Origin: Desulfuromonas thiophila
GTDB lineage: Bacteria; Desulfobacterota; Desulfuromonadia; Desulfuromonadales; Desulfuromonadaceae
Direction of reading: 5' to 3'
Length of the DNA stretch: 64,000 nt
Assembly (NCBI RefSeq): GCF_900101955.1
Contig: NZ_FNAQ01000002.1
Coordinates: forward strand, 62,001-126,000
The stretch's first letter is position 1; every line of letters begins with the position of its first letter. Made by a program: the position numbers and the translations under genes. Below the pieces are notes generated by a model that ran no database searches, had not been told where the DNA came from, and saw only the letters and a program-made list of their open reading frames with translations. Of this stretch, positions 37,740 to 47,448 are shown one piece after another.

Positions 37740-39175
37740 GAAACATCCGTTGGGGCGAAAGCGTTGGCGACGGTGGCCGATTGGAGGGCTTGACACAGGG
37801 CTTGCAGCAAGGCGGTTTCCTCGTCGACGGCGATGCAGCGCAGGTTGAGCAGCACGGCGGCGTCCTGCAGACGGCCAACCACCGCCGGAGTGCCGTCGCG
37901 CAGGCGGCGGGCCAGTTCGGCGGCGCTCTGCTGCAGCGGCTGCAGGGCCAGGGCGCAGCCGGGCAACTCGGTGAGGGGCAGGGCGCCGCCGCCGACGCAG
38001 GCACAGGCTTCCACCAGTTGCAGGCGGGCCTGGTCGGCTGGCAGGCTGCGCCGCAAACGGCGCAGAAAACGCTGGCTGCGCTGACGTAGCTGTTCGGCGG
38101 GCAGGTTGAGCATGCGCAGCACCGGAATGTCGTGCAGGGCCTGTTCGCGGTCGAGATAGGCGAACAGGGTGGCCTCCAGTGCCGCCAGGGTCAGCTTGTC
38201 GATACGCAGGGCGCGGGCCAGCGGATGATGGCGGATCTTGTCGATGGCCCAGCGCTTGCCGACAATCAGTCCGGCTTGCGGGCCACCGAGCAGCTTGTCG
38301 CCGCTGAAGGTCAGTACGTCGATGCCGGCCGCTACCGCCTCCTGCACCGTCGGCTCGCGCGGCAGGCCGAACGGCGACAGGTCGAGCAGCATGCCGCTGC
38401 CGAGATCCTCCATCACCGGAATACCGTGCTGCCGTCCGAGACCGACCAGTTCAGTCGCCTCGACAGACTGACTGAAGCCGACGATGCGGTAGTTGCTGGT
38501 ATGGACCTTCAGCAGCAACCCGGTGTGCTCGCCGATGGCGCTCTGATAATCACGCAGATGGGTTTTGTTGGTGGTGCCTACCTCGCGCAGCCGCACACCG
38601 CCGGCTTCCATGACATCGGGAATCCGGAAGGCGCCGCCAATTTCAACCAGCTCGCCCCGCGACACCAGCGCCTCGCGGCCCTGGGCCAAGGCGGTCAGCG
38701 CCAGCAAAACGGCGCCGGCATTGTTGTTGACCACGGCGGCGGCCTCGGCGCCGGTGAGCTGACACAACAGCTGGTCGATATGGCTGTAGCGGTGGCCGCG
38801 TGTGCCGCTGGTCAGATCCAGCTCCAGATTGGAATAGCCCTTGGCCACCTCGGTGATGGCCTGCAGGGCCTGGGCGCTTAAGGGGGCCCGGCCGAGATTG
38901 GTGTGTAGCAGGGTGCCGCTGGCGTTGAGCACCCGTCGCAAGGATGGTCGGCAGCGCTGGTCGATCAGCCGCAGCAGCCGGTCAGCCAGTTCGTTATCGG
39001 TGGGCAGTGCGCCAGCTGCGGCGGTCAGCAGCTGGCGGCGCAGATCGGCGACCAGTTGCTGGGCAGCGCCCCGCTTGAGAACATGAGGAGCCGGATGGCT
39101 GGCGACAGCCGCCAGGCCAAGCAGCCGGTCGATGGCGGGCAGCTGGCGTAGCAACTGCTGACTGGATTCAGACAT
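37736..39175 (-). CDS. selA: L-seryl-tRNA(Sec) selenium transferase SelA
   Basis: 479 residues, fold-type I PLP enzyme. The PLP lysine is K294 in '[18 protein letters not shown]' (289-306), matching K295 of E. coli SelA. '[17 protein letters not shown]'-type sequence appears as '[17 protein letters not shown]' (83-99). It converts Ser-tRNA(Sec) to Sec-tRNA(Sec) with selenophosphate. ATG 39175 follows CGGGAG; a small GCACC/GGTGC hairpin lies just upstream at 39190-39203. It is the first gene of the operon, with a candidate promoter at 39289-39317. Confidence 0.97.
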   Translation of the reverse strand: MSESSQQLLRQLPAIDRLLGLAAVASHPAPHVLKRGAAQQLVADLRRQLLTAAAGALPTDNELADRLLRLIDQRCRPSLRRVLNASGTLLHTNLGRAPLSAQALQAITEVAKGYSNLELDLTSGTRGHRYSHIDQLLCQLTGAEAAAVVNNNAGAVLLALTALAQGREALVSRGELVEIGGAFRIPDVMEAGGVRLREVGTTNKTHLRDYQSAIGEHTGLLLKVHTSNYRIVGFSQSVEATELVGLGRQHGIPVMEDLGSGMLLDLSPFGLPREPTVQEAVAAGIDVLTFSGDKLLGGPQAGLIVGKRWAIDKIRHHPLARALRIDKLTLAALEATLFAYLDREQALHDIPVLRMLNLPAEQLRQRSQRFLRRLRRSLPADQARLQLVEACACVGGGALPLTELPGCALALQPLQQSAAELARRLRDGTPAVVGRLQDAAVLLNLRCIAVDEETALLQALCQALQSATVANAFAPTDVS

Positions 39176-39245
39176 GGGACTCCCGCAACGCACCTTGCGG
39201 TGCATTTTTTTGACGGATATTGAAGGCGCCGTGAGCGGCAAATGT

Positions 39246-39275
39246 TTGCAATCCTTGGGGCGTCTGACGTATCTT
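39246..39275 (+). promoter_or_regulatory. Candidate promoter for the GAF-PAS-GGDEF-EAL gene
   Basis: TTGCAA (39246-39251), 18-base spacer, TATCTT (39270-39275), each 4/6. It lies in the 241-base gap between divergent selA and the signalling gene, and is moderate in quality. Confidence 0.4.
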
Positions 39276-39288
39276 GGACGCGCCCGTT

Positions 39289-39317
39289 ACTATGCCTGCT
39301 GGCGCGCGGAAATGCAA
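39289..39317 (-). promoter_or_regulatory. Candidate promoter for selA-selB-selD
   Basis: Minus strand TTGCAT (39317-39312), 17-base spacer, CATAGT (39294-39289). Both hexamers match 4/6. It lies about 115 bases upstream of the selA start, leaving a long leader with a small hairpin before the ribosome site. Confidence 0.45.
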
Positions 39318-39416
39318 GGCGTCCGGGGGTAGGGTGGGCTTGGTGCTGGCCAGGTGGGCGTCTGCCGAGGTGGGCGTGGTCATGAAGCCGGCTTTTCATG
39401 TTAAGGAACAAAGCCT

Positions 39417-42089
39417 ATGGGAATGGAATCCGCGGAGCAGACGCCGGCCGTACTCGGTCAGGTGTATGATCGCCTGATCGGCTGTGTCGGCGAGGCGTTT
39501 TTTGCCGCCTTGCTGACGGAACTGGCACAGGCCGCCCGGGCCGATTACGCCTTTGTCGGGGAATTCTCCCCGACCGACCGGACCATGATTCAGACCGAGG
39601 CGGTTTATGCCGAAGGCCAGATCATCGACAATATCCTGTTCCCCCTGCAAAACACCCCCTGCGATGTCGTGCTGCGCGAGGGACTGTGTTATTACCCGCG
39701 CGATGTCATCAAACTTTTTCCTCTCGATCACCTTGCCATCCAGATGGAGGTCGACAGCTATATCGGCATTCCGCTGGTCAACTCGCATGGTCAGGTCATG
39801 GGGCCCCTGGCGGTGTTCAGCCGTAAACCGCTGGAAAATATCGGTCTGATCAAGACGGCCATGCGCATGTTCGCCCTGCGCGCCGCCGCCGAACTGGAAC
39901 GGCTCAAGATCGAGCGCCAGCGGCAGGAGGAGCTGCATTTTCTGCAGAGTCTGCTGGATGCTCTGCCCAACCCGACCTTTTACAAGGATACGGCTGGCCG
40001 CTATCTCGGCTGCAACGAGGGCTATGCCCGCCTGATCGGCCGCCGCCGTGACGAGATTCTGTGCTGTCAGGCCCGTGAGCTGCATGCCAGCGAACGGGCC
40101 GAGGTGGCTGCCCGCGAGGACGCACGGGTATTTGCCAGCGGGCAGCCACGTACCTACGAAAGCACCCTCGATTGCAACGACGGCAGTCGCCGGCGGGTGC
40201 TGTTCAACAAGGCGCCCTTTTTTGACCGCCAGGGGCAGCTGGCCGGTCTGGTCGGTACCATTCAGGACATCACCCGCCTCAAGCAGATGGAAGCCGCCAT
40301 TCAGACCCTGGTGGAAGGCACCCTGGGTTACACTGGCAGCGCCTGTTACCGGCGGGTGGCCGAACAGTTGTGCAGCTGGTTTGATGCCGACTGTGCCATT
40401 GTCGGCTGCCTGCGCAGCAGCGGCCAGATTCATTCGCTGGCCACGCGCCAGGATGGCGTTTTGCTGGGTGAGTACGATTTCGACCCGACCAATACCCCCT
40501 GTCAGCATGTGATGCGTGAGGGCATGTTCATGGTCAGCGAGGGATTGCTGCAACGCTTCCCCCACACGCCGCTGGTGGTCAACCTGCAGGCTCAGGGTTA
40601 TGTCGGAGCCCCGGTGCGCGGCCGCGACGGCAAGGTGATCGGCGTGTTGAGTGTGCTGTCGCGCAAGCGCATCGAAACGCTGGAACGGGCCGAGGACGTG
40701 CTGGCCATCATGGCGGCACGGGTCAGCGCCGAAATCGAGCGCGAGCGCTCGGAACAGCAGCTGCAAGAGAATCGCAACCATCTCGAATATCTGGTCTATC
40801 ACGACGCCCTGACCGAGCTGCCCAACCGTCAGCTGTTCCGCGACCGGCTGCAGCACGCCATCTCCATGGCCCGCCTGGCCCAGCACCGCGTCGGTGTGCT
40901 GTTTCTCGATATCGACCGTTTCAAGAAGATCAACGACAGCCTGGGCCACGAAACCGGCGACCGGGTGCTGTGCGAGGTGTCCCGCCGGCTGCTGCTCTGT
41001 GCCCGTGATGCCGACACGGTGGCGCGCCTGTCGGGCGACGAGTTCGCCCTGATCATCGACCAGATCGTACACGATGAGAACGTCATTCTGGTGGCTCAGG
41101 AGGTCAGCCGCGCCCTGGCCCTGCCGATTGAGGTGGACGATTTCCGGTTGTTTGTCACCGCCAGTATCGGCATCAGCATGTATCCGCAGGACGGCCGCGA
41201 TGTGGTGTCGCTGCTCAAGGCCGCCGATGCCGCCATGTTCCAGGCCAAGGAACTTGGCCGTGATACCTACCGTTTCTACACCCCGGGCCTCAACGAGCGG
41301 GCCAGCACCCTGCTGTTGATGGAAGGGGCGCTGCGTCAGGCGGTTGACCAGAACAACCTGGTGGTTTACTACCAGCCGCAGGTGGAGCTGACCAGCGGTC
41401 GCGTGGTCGGCGTCGAGGCGCTGCTGCGCTGGCGGCATCCGCAGCAGGGCATGATTTCGCCGGCGGAGTTCATCCCCCTGGCCGAGGAAACCGGCCTGAT
41501 CGTTTCCATCGGGGAATGGGCCCTGCTGCAGGCCTGCCGGCAGGGCTGTCTGTGGCACCAGACGGGTTATGCGCCGTTGCGGGTGGCGGTCAATATCTCG
41601 GCACGCCAGTTCCGCCAGAGCGATCTGGTGGCCATGGTCCGCCGGGTGCTGCGGGAAACCGGCTTCGATGGTCGCCACCTGGAACTGGAACTGACCGAAA
41701 GCCTGCTGATGGACGATGTCGATGGCGCCATCGCCACCATGACCCAGCTCAGCCAGCTGGGCGTGCGGCTGTCCATCGACGATTTCGGCACCGGCTATTC
41801 CTCGCTGGCCTACCTCAAACGGTTCCCCATCAATTATCTCAAGATCGACCGCTCCTTTGTCCGCGATATCATGGACGACCCGAATGACGCGGCCATTGCC
41901 GCCACCATTATCGACCTGGCTCGCAACATGAATCTGCATGTTATTGCCGAAGGTATTGAACTGGAGGCGCAGCGTGTCTTTTTGCAGCAAAAAGGTTGTC
42001 GCTACGGCAAGGGCTACCTGTTCAGTCAGCCCTTGCCGGCCGATCAGTTGACACTGCTGCTGGCCCGCCAGCCCGCTGAGCGGCCCTGA
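39417..42089 (+). CDS. GAF-PAS-GAF-GGDEF-EAL c-di-GMP signalling protein
   Basis: 890 residues, no membrane segment, so cytoplasmic. Domains: GAF1 (about 15-165), PAS (172-290), GAF2 (300-445), GGDEF (455-622), EAL (640-885). Both GAF domains contain NTPC followed by V and REG (79-89 and 359-369). The cyclase motif is SGDEF (539-543) with an RxxD inhibitory site (R530, D533). The phosphodiesterase side looks intact: EALLRW (667-672), ELTES, DDFGTGYSSL (788-797), 'LKIDRSFV' and 'AEGIE'. It is therefore likely an active phosphodiesterase with a cyclase domain that may be active or regulatory. AAGGA precedes the ATG by 9 bases. It is followed by the CheA-like gene after 11 bases. Confidence 0.93.
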   Translation: MGMESAEQTPAVLGQVYDRLIGCVGEAFFAALLTELAQAARADYAFVGEFSPTDRTMIQTEAVYAEGQIIDNILFPLQNTPCDVVLREGLCYYPRDVIKLFPLDHLAIQMEVDSYIGIPLVNSHGQVMGPLAVFSRKPLENIGLIKTAMRMFALRAAAELERLKIERQRQEELHFLQSLLDALPNPTFYKDTAGRYLGCNEGYARLIGRRRDEILCCQARELHASERAEVAAREDARVFASGQPRTYESTLDCNDGSRRRVLFNKAPFFDRQGQLAGLVGTIQDITRLKQMEAAIQTLVEGTLGYTGSACYRRVAEQLCSWFDADCAIVGCLRSSGQIHSLATRQDGVLLGEYDFDPTNTPCQHVMREGMFMVSEGLLQRFPHTPLVVNLQAQGYVGAPVRGRDGKVIGVLSVLSRKRIETLERAEDVLAIMAARVSAEIERERSEQQLQENRNHLEYLVYHDALTELPNRQLFRDRLQHAISMARLAQHRVGVLFLDIDRFKKINDSLGHETGDRVLCEVSRRLLLCARDADTVARLSGDEFALIIDQIVHDENVILVAQEVSRALALPIEVDDFRLFVTASIGISMYPQDGRDVVSLLKAADAAMFQAKELGRDTYRFYTPGLNERASTLLLMEGALRQAVDQNNLVVYYQPQVELTSGRVVGVEALLRWRHPQQGMISPAEFIPLAEETGLIVSIGEWALLQACRQGCLWHQTGYAPLRVAVNISARQFRQSDLVAMVRRVLRETGFDGRHLELELTESLLMDDVDGAIATMTQLSQLGVRLSIDDFGTGYSSLAYLKRFPINYLKIDRSFVRDIMDDPNDAAIAATIIDLARNMNLHVIAEGIELEAQRVFLQQKGCRYGKGYLFSQPLPADQLTLLLARQPAERP

Positions 42090-42100
42090 AAGGATTGGCC

Positions 42101-43717
42101 ATGGACGATCTGCAGCAGGCCCTGCTGGCCGAATTCCTGGCGGAGAACGCCGAGGCGCTGCGGCATATCGAAACCGGCCTGCTGCAGCTCGAACGTCAGC
42201 CGCGTCAGCAGGCCGTGCTGCATGAGGTGTTCCGTGCCATGCACACGGTCAAGGGCAACTGTCAGATGCTTGGTTTTGCGGCGCTGCAGCAGGTGGCGCA
42301 TGGTGCCGAAACGGTCCTCGAAGCGGTGCGCGACGGTCAGCGGCAGGCCGAAACCTCTCTGTTCAGTCTGCTGCTCGAAGGTGTCGATCTGCTGCGCCAG
42401 GGGCTTTCGGCCATTGCCGGGCAGGGGCCGGAACCCGACGGCCAACCCTGGCTGCAGCGGCTGGCGCAAACGGAAACAGCGCCTTCATCTGCTGGCTGTG
42501 GCGGTTCGCCAGCGCCGGCGCTGGCGCCGGCCGAGCCGCTGGAGGAGGGTTTTGTCCGCCTGCCGGTACGTCAGCTGGATGATTTTCTCAATACCCTAAG
42601 TGGTATCAGCGCTGAACTGGGGCTGTTACGCCAGCGCTGCGCCGGTTCGCAGGCTGTGCTGGCGACGGCGCTGGAAGAAGCCGGCGAGCGCATCCTGCGG
42701 CTGCAAGACGAGGTCTTGTCGTGCCGTCTTGAACCCATCGGTCAGATCTGGCAGCCCTATCAGCGTCTGGTGCGCGATCTGGCGCTGCAGACCGGCAAAC
42801 GGGTGCTGCTGACTCTGGAGGGTGAACAGACCCGGGTGGATCGGGCCATTCTGATGGCGCTGAAGGACCCTCTCGGCCATCTGTTGCGCAACGCGGTCGA
42901 TCATGGGCTGGAAACGCCGGCCGAGCGGCAGGCGGCCGGCAAGCCGGTGGTGGGGCAGCTGCAGCTGCAGGCCTGGCACGAGCAGGGCCAGGTGGTGGTG
43001 GAACTGCGCGACGATGGCTGCGGCCTTGATCTGGCGAAGATTCGTGCCACGGCCCAGCAGCGGCGATTGCTGGAACCGGAGGCTCTGGCACGGCTGGACG
43101 AAGCCGCCTTGCAGCAGCTCATCTTTTTGCCGGGCTTCTCCACTCGCGAAGTGGTCAGTACCCTGTCGGGCCGGGGCGCTGGTCTGGATGTGGTGAAAAC
43201 GGCACTGGAGCAGGTGGGCGGGCAGGTGCTGGTCGAGAGTCAGGCCGGGCAGGGTTGCTGCTTTCGGCTGCTGTTCCCGCGCACCATGGCCCTGGTAGCG
43301 ACCCTGCTGGTGCGGGTGGCATCGACACTCTATGCCCTGCCTCAGGCCCAGGTGGTCGAGGTGCTGTCGCTGGATGGTCCACAGGCCCGTCGCCAGTGGC
43401 GCAGTCAGCTGGGGCGGCCAGCGCTGAACTATCGCCAGCAGTGTCTCGAACTCTGCTCGCTGGCTGCTGGCGGCGGTGTGGCCGTGCCGGCTGAGGGGCG
43501 GACGGAACTGGTGGTGGTGCAGCTGGGGGCGGAGCGGCTGGCTGTGCAGGTGGATCAGGTACTGGGGAGCGAGCAGCTGGTTATCAAGCCCCTTCATCGG
43601 TTGCTGCGGGGGATCACGCGGCTGTCTGGCAGTGCGGTGCTGGCCGATGGCCGTATTGTCTTTTTGCTTGATCTGGCGGTGGTGCGACGTCAGGCCCGCG
43701 CGGCTACGACCACCTGA
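42101..43717 (+). CDS. CheA-like histidine kinase without P2 or receiver domain
   Basis: 538 residues. HPt/P1 domain (1-105) with phospho-acceptor His48 in MHTVKGN; linker; P3-like dimerisation region (150-230); HATPase with HLLRNAVDHGLE (N264), DDGCGLD (304-310) and GRGAGLDVVK; C-terminal CheW-like domain (about 400-536). The usual CheY/CheB-binding P2 domain is not evident. ATG 42101 is preceded by AAAGGA; a TTG two codons upstream is unlikely. No CheW, CheR, CheB or methyl-accepting receptor gene is nearby, so this is probably a chemotaxis-like kinase for another output. The 3' end overlaps the convergent PleD-like gene by 28 bases. Confidence 0.9.
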   Translation: MDDLQQALLAEFLAENAEALRHIETGLLQLERQPRQQAVLHEVFRAMHTVKGNCQMLGFAALQQVAHGAETVLEAVRDGQRQAETSLFSLLLEGVDLLRQGLSAIAGQGPEPDGQPWLQRLAQTETAPSSAGCGGSPAPALAPAEPLEEGFVRLPVRQLDDFLNTLSGISAELGLLRQRCAGSQAVLATALEEAGERILRLQDEVLSCRLEPIGQIWQPYQRLVRDLALQTGKRVLLTLEGEQTRVDRAILMALKDPLGHLLRNAVDHGLETPAERQAAGKPVVGQLQLQAWHEQGQVVVELRDDGCGLDLAKIRATAQQRRLLEPEALARLDEAALQQLIFLPGFSTREVVSTLSGRGAGLDVVKTALEQVGGQVLVESQAGQGCCFRLLFPRTMALVATLLVRVASTLYALPQAQVVEVLSLDGPQARRQWRSQLGRPALNYRQQCLELCSLAAGGGVAVPAEGRTELVVVQLGAERLAVQVDQVLGSEQLVIKPLHRLLRGITRLSGSAVLADGRIVFLLDLAVVRRQARAATTT

Positions 43718-44595
43718 TTGCGGCCCTGGCGCTTGGCCTGGTAGAGGGCGCGGTCGGCCTGTTCCAGCAGCTGTTCGATGCTGGGACACAGCGTCCCGTC
43801 CACCTGAGCGACTCCGATACTGACCTGCAGCGCTACAGGCTGCTGGTCAAGCAGAACGGGATGACGGGGCAGCAGATGGCACAGCCGCTCGGCCAGCTCA
43901 CGGGCCCCGCTCAGGTCGGTTTCCGGCAGCAGGGCGGCAAACTCCTCGCCACCGATGCGGGCAAAGATATCCTCCTGGCGGAACTGGGCCTGAAACAGCC
44001 GCACCAGATGGCGCAGGGCGCGATCACCGGCGATGTGACCAAAGCGGTCGTTCACCTGCTTGAAATGGTCGATATCGAACAGCAGCAGGGAAAAGGGCCG
44101 CTCGTGGCGGCGCCAGCGGTGCCGTTCCAGCTCGGCCATCTTCAGCAGATAGCGGCGGTTGAAGGCGCCGGTGAGGAAGTCGCTGTTGGAGCTGGCTTCG
44201 AGTTCGCGGTAGGCCAGCGACAGGCGCAGCAGGTTGCTGACACGGGCTTGCACAATCACCGGATTGAAGGGTTTTTTGATGTAGTCAAGGGCCCCCAGCC
44301 GCAGACCCTGGGCCTCCTCCTCTTCGCGGCACAGGGCCGTGACGAAGAGGATCGGAATCTGTCGGTCCGTACCCCTGTCGTGCAGCTGCGGGAAGAGCTC
44401 GAAGCCGTTGGTGTCCGGCAGCAGGATGTCGAGCAGGATCAGATCGACGGCCAGGGTCTGGATAATATCAAGGGCCTCGGCGCCGCTGGTGGCGAAACAC
44501 AGGCGGGCCGTGCCCTGGAGGATCTGCGCCAAACTGTGGATGTTCGCCGGTTCGTCCTCGACGATCAGAATGGTGGGGCGATCGGTGCAGGCCAT
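43690..44595 (-). CDS. PleD-like response regulator: REC-GGDEF diguanylate cyclase
   Basis: 301 residues. Receiver with acidic E13, D14 and phospho-acceptor D56 (LILLDILLP) and Lys108 (KKPF), followed by a GGDEF domain with intact GGEEF (215-219) and RxxD inhibitory site (R206, D209). It should make c-di-GMP when phosphorylated. ATG 44595 follows AGGAGG and lies one base after the stop of the hybrid kinase gene, so the kinase and cyclase are coupled. Confidence 0.95.
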   Translation of the reverse strand: MACTDRPTILIVEDEPANIHSLAQILQGTARLCFATSGAEALDIIQTLAVDLILLDILLPDTNGFELFPQLHDRGTDRQIPILFVTALCREEEEAQGLRLGALDYIKKPFNPVIVQARVSNLLRLSLAYRELEASSNSDFLTGAFNRRYLLKMAELERHRWRRHERPFSLLLFDIDHFKQVNDRFGHIAGDRALRHLVRLFQAQFRQEDIFARIGGEEFAALLPETDLSGARELAERLCHLLPRHPVLLDQQPVALQVSIGVAQVDGTLCPSIEQLLEQADRALYQAKRQGRNQVVVAARA

Positions 44596-44596
44596 A

Positions 44597-46807
44597 TCAG
44601 AGCCTCCTTTCGCTGTGCAGCCAATGCCGCAGCTGGCGGCTTGCGGTGGCAAAATCCAGCCGCAGCAATGCCGCTTCAACCGTGGCGGCTTCGTTCAGCC
44701 AGGCTTCTGGCAGGTTGGGCCGCAGGCGCTGCCACAGGGGCAGGGCAGCCAGGTCGCGCTGCTCCAGCAGGCTGAGCAAAGCCGCCAGATCGTTGTCGCA
44801 GGCAGCGGGCTTGGCGGGAGGCTGTGCGGCTGGTGCCTGTACCGGGCAATCCTGCATCAGCCGATGCACGCGGCGGAGCTGGCGCCGAACCTCCTGCCAG
44901 TCCGTTTGGGTCAACCTTGGCTGTGTTTCCAGTTGGGCGATCCGTTGGGGCAGCGCCGTGGCTCCCAGGGTGGCGCTGGTGCCCTTGAGGCTGTGAAGCC
45001 AGGCCCGCTGGGCGGCCAGGGGTTGGCATTGCAGCTGCGGCCAGTCGATGGCGTCATCCGCATGACTTTGCAGAAAGTGCGCGATCATCTGCTGTAGCAG
45101 CCCGGCATCGTTGCCGAACCGTTGAATGGCGGCGGCTGGATTCCACAGCGGCTCGGCCGCTTCAGGCGATGCTGTGGCGACAGGCTGGGGTGCGCTGGTG
45201 GCGCGCCCCAGCAGCTGCTGTATTCGTTGCAGCAGTTGTTCGGCGTCGAAGGGCTTGGCCAGATGCTCATTCATGCCGGCGGCCAGGCAGCGGTGCCGCT
45301 CCTCGGCCATGGCGTGGGCGGTCAGGGCAAGGATCGGGCCGCGATAGTTGTAGGGCGCGGCCCGTAACGCCCGGCTGGTGGCGTAGCCGTCGAGACCGGG
45401 CATCTGGATGTCCATCAGAATCAGATCGGTGGCGGCGCGGCTGGTTTCAGGGCGCAGCCGTTCAAGGGTCTGATAACCGTCGTTGACCAGTTCTACCTCG
45501 GCACCGAAGCGCTGCAGCAGCCGCTGGACGATTTCGCGGTTGACGGCGTTGTCTTCAACGACCATCACCCGTACGCCTTGCAGGGGCAGGGCCTCGTTGG
45601 TTGCCCTTGGTTTCCCGGCTGCCGCCGACTCGGCCAGGGCCACTGTTTCCAGCGGCAGATGCAGGCAGAAGCAGCTGCCCTCGCCTTTGCGGCTGGAGAC
45701 ACTCAGCTGGCCACCGAGCAGCCGGCTGAGGCGCTCGCTGATGACCAGGCCCAGGCCGGTACCGCCGTAGTGCCGGCTGGTAGAACTGTCAGCCTGGCTG
45801 AAGGGCTGAAACAGGCGGGATTGCTCCTCGGTGGACAGGCCGATGCCGGTATCGCGGACGGAAAACTGGAGCTCGGCGCTGGCGCCGGGCAAAAGGGCGA
45901 CGGCCATGACGACCGTGCCCGCGGAGGTGAACTTCACCGCGTTGCTGACCAGATTGATGAGGATCTGCTGCAGCCGCAGCGGATCGGTGCGGATGCCGGC
46001 TGGTATTTCGGGCGGACAATGCCAGCTCAGCTGCAACCCCTTCTCCTGTGCCTGATCGACGAACAGCGCCACTACCTGGTGCAGCAGGGCGCGCAGATCG
46101 CAGTCCTGCCGCTCGACCTGCATCATGCCGGCCTCGATCTTGGAAAAATCCAGCACATCGTTGATTACCGCCAGCAGCAGTTGTCCTGCCTGTTCAATTT
46201 TCGCCAGACTGTCGTGCAGCCTGACGGCATCGTTTTCATCGCGGGCCAGTCGCGACAGACCGAGAATGGCGTTGAGGGGGGTGCGGATTTCGTGGCTGAT
46301 GTTGGCCAGAAACAGACTCTTGGCGGCATTGGCCCGCTCGGCCTCCTGCCGCGCGGCCGTGGCCTGTCGGCGCTGCTGTTCCAGCGCCGCCGCCTGTTGG
46401 CGCAGTTGCTGTTCACGTTCGAAGGCGCTGCTGATGTTCTCAATGGCGATCAGGCAGTGGCGCGCGCCGCTTTGGCCGGGCAGAGCGAGGATACGGATCA
46501 GCTGTTGCAGCGGCTGGCGCTGACCGGAACCGTCAAGCTGGTAGAGGGGCAGGGGCAACGGGTTGAGTTTGGGGCTGAGAATGGAGGGCAGGCCTTTGCC
46601 CAGCGCCAGATCAATAGCTTCGAACAGCCGGCTGTCCGTGGCCAGGTCGAGCAACTCGGCCAGGGGGCGCGCCAGGGCGCTGGCTTCGGGGATACCGGAG
46701 GCTTGCTCCAGCCAACGGTTCCACAGCTGGATATGGCGGTGTTCGTCCAGCACGATGAGGCCGGCAGGGCAGTAGGCCAGGCATTGCAGCGCCAGGTGCG
46801 GATTCAT
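44597..46807 (-). CDS. Hybrid histidine kinase: PAS-HisKA-HATPase-REC-HPt
   Basis: 736 residues, no membrane segment. PAS-like sensor (about 8-130), coiled coil (130-165), HisKA with His172 in NISHEIRTPLNAI, HATPase with 'INLVSNAVKFT', 'DTGIGL' and 'GGTGLGLVIS', receiver with Asp466 (LILMDIQMPGLDG), and a C-terminal HPt with His605 (WLHSLKGTSATLG). A full internal phosphorelay like ArcB/BarA. The start overlaps the CheC stop (ATGA). The following PleD-like regulator is the likely output, and the separate CheY may also be a partner; both pairings are inferred from gene order. Confidence 0.93.
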   Translation of the reverse strand: MNPHLALQCLAYCPAGLIVLDEHRHIQLWNRWLEQASGIPEASALARPLAELLDLATDSRLFEAIDLALGKGLPSILSPKLNPLPLPLYQLDGSGQRQPLQQLIRILALPGQSGARHCLIAIENISSAFEREQQLRQQAAALEQQRRQATAARQEAERANAAKSLFLANISHEIRTPLNAILGLSRLARDENDAVRLHDSLAKIEQAGQLLLAVINDVLDFSKIEAGMMQVERQDCDLRALLHQVVALFVDQAQEKGLQLSWHCPPEIPAGIRTDPLRLQQILINLVSNAVKFTSAGTVVMAVALLPGASAELQFSVRDTGIGLSTEEQSRLFQPFSQADSSTSRHYGGTGLGLVISERLSRLLGGQLSVSSRKGEGSCFCLHLPLETVALAESAAAGKPRATNEALPLQGVRVMVVEDNAVNREIVQRLLQRFGAEVELVNDGYQTLERLRPETSRAATDLILMDIQMPGLDGYATSRALRAAPYNYRGPILALTAHAMAEERHRCLAAGMNEHLAKPFDAEQLLQRIQQLLGRATSAPQPVATASPEAAEPLWNPAAAIQRFGNDAGLLQQMIAHFLQSHADDAIDWPQLQCQPLAAQRAWLHSLKGTSATLGATALPQRIAQLETQPRLTQTDWQEVRRQLRRVHRLMQDCPVQAPAAQPPAKPAACDNDLAALLSLLEQRDLAALPLWQRLRPNLPEAWLNEAATVEAALLRLDFATASRQLRHWLHSERRL

Positions 46808-47448
46808 GGCTCCAGGGTTTCGTTGATCAGTTGTTGCAGTTGTGACCGCAGGTTGCGGGTCGAGGTGCAGTCCAGTAGCAACAGCACATAGCCCTGGATG
46901 CGGTGGGCCAGACGGGCCTCTTCGGTGGTGCGGAAATCCACCACCAGAAACAGCAGGGGCTGTGCTTCCGTCGTATCGCAGACAGCACTGTCGGCCCGCA
47001 ACAGACTCAGACAGCTGCCCTTGATAAACAGGGGCAGCTCGAAAAGGATTTCTCCCCGCATCAGGTTGGCGAAGCTGCCCAGACAGGCGTTGAGAACGAT
47101 ATTGCCCACCTCCAGCAGACTTTCCTGTTCCAGCTCGCCCAGATGCTCCAGCGGCAGATCCTCGCCCACCAGGGTGCGGACCAGTTCCAGGCTGTTGACC
47201 TCGGGAAAGATCAGCAGCGCGGTGCCGTTGAACGGGCCGTTGAAGCTTTGACGGATGGCGCTGACGGTGTCGCAACCCGGCTTCTGGATAATCTGGGCCG
47301 CACGGGTTGGCTGGAGAATGTCGAGAAAGGGCACCGACAGCAGAATCTCTCCCCCCACCATGCGGCCGAGAGAGGCTGCCGCCCGCCCCATGCCGATATT
47401 GAACAGCTCCTTGAGAGCATCCTGTTCCAGTTCGCTCAGCTGGGTCAT
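46804..47448 (-). CDS. cheC: CheC-family CheY-P phosphatase-like protein
   Basis: 214 residues with the two CheC active-site patterns ExxN: 'LEQDALKELFNIGMGRAA' (E14, N17) and 'LEQESLLEVGNIVLNACLG' (E113, N116). Both sites are present, as in classic CheC. Such proteins dephosphorylate CheY-P. It lies directly after a cheY gene (ATGA overlap), as an enzyme-substrate pair. No cheD was seen next to it, although CheD often partners CheC. Confidence 0.9.
   Translation of the reverse strand: MTQLSELEQDALKELFNIGMGRAAASLGRMVGGEILLSVPFLDILQPTRAAQIIQKPGCDTVSAIRQSFNGPFNGTALLIFPEVNSLELVRTLVGEDLPLEHLGELEQESLLEVGNIVLNACLGSFANLMRGEILFELPLFIKGSCLSLLRADSAVCDTTEAQPLLFLVVDFRTTEEARLAHRIQGYVLLLLDCTSTRNLRSQLQQLINETLEP

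Noticed and set aside
39190-39211. Plus-strand terminator before the GGDEF-EAL gene (GCACC/GGTGC plus seven T)
   Set aside because: The stem is only 5 bp and no gene upstream on the plus strand needs termination. More likely a small structure in the selA leader.
39396-41990. Long open frame on the minus strand opposite the GGDEF-EAL gene (864 codons)
   Set aside because: It mirrors the plus-strand gene codon for codon, has a low-complexity Gln/His/Gly-rich translation and no recognisable domain. High GC content makes such antisense frames common here.
45578-46891. Plus-strand open frame opposite the hybrid kinase (437 codons)
   Set aside because: Antisense shadow of a well-supported minus-strand kinase gene.
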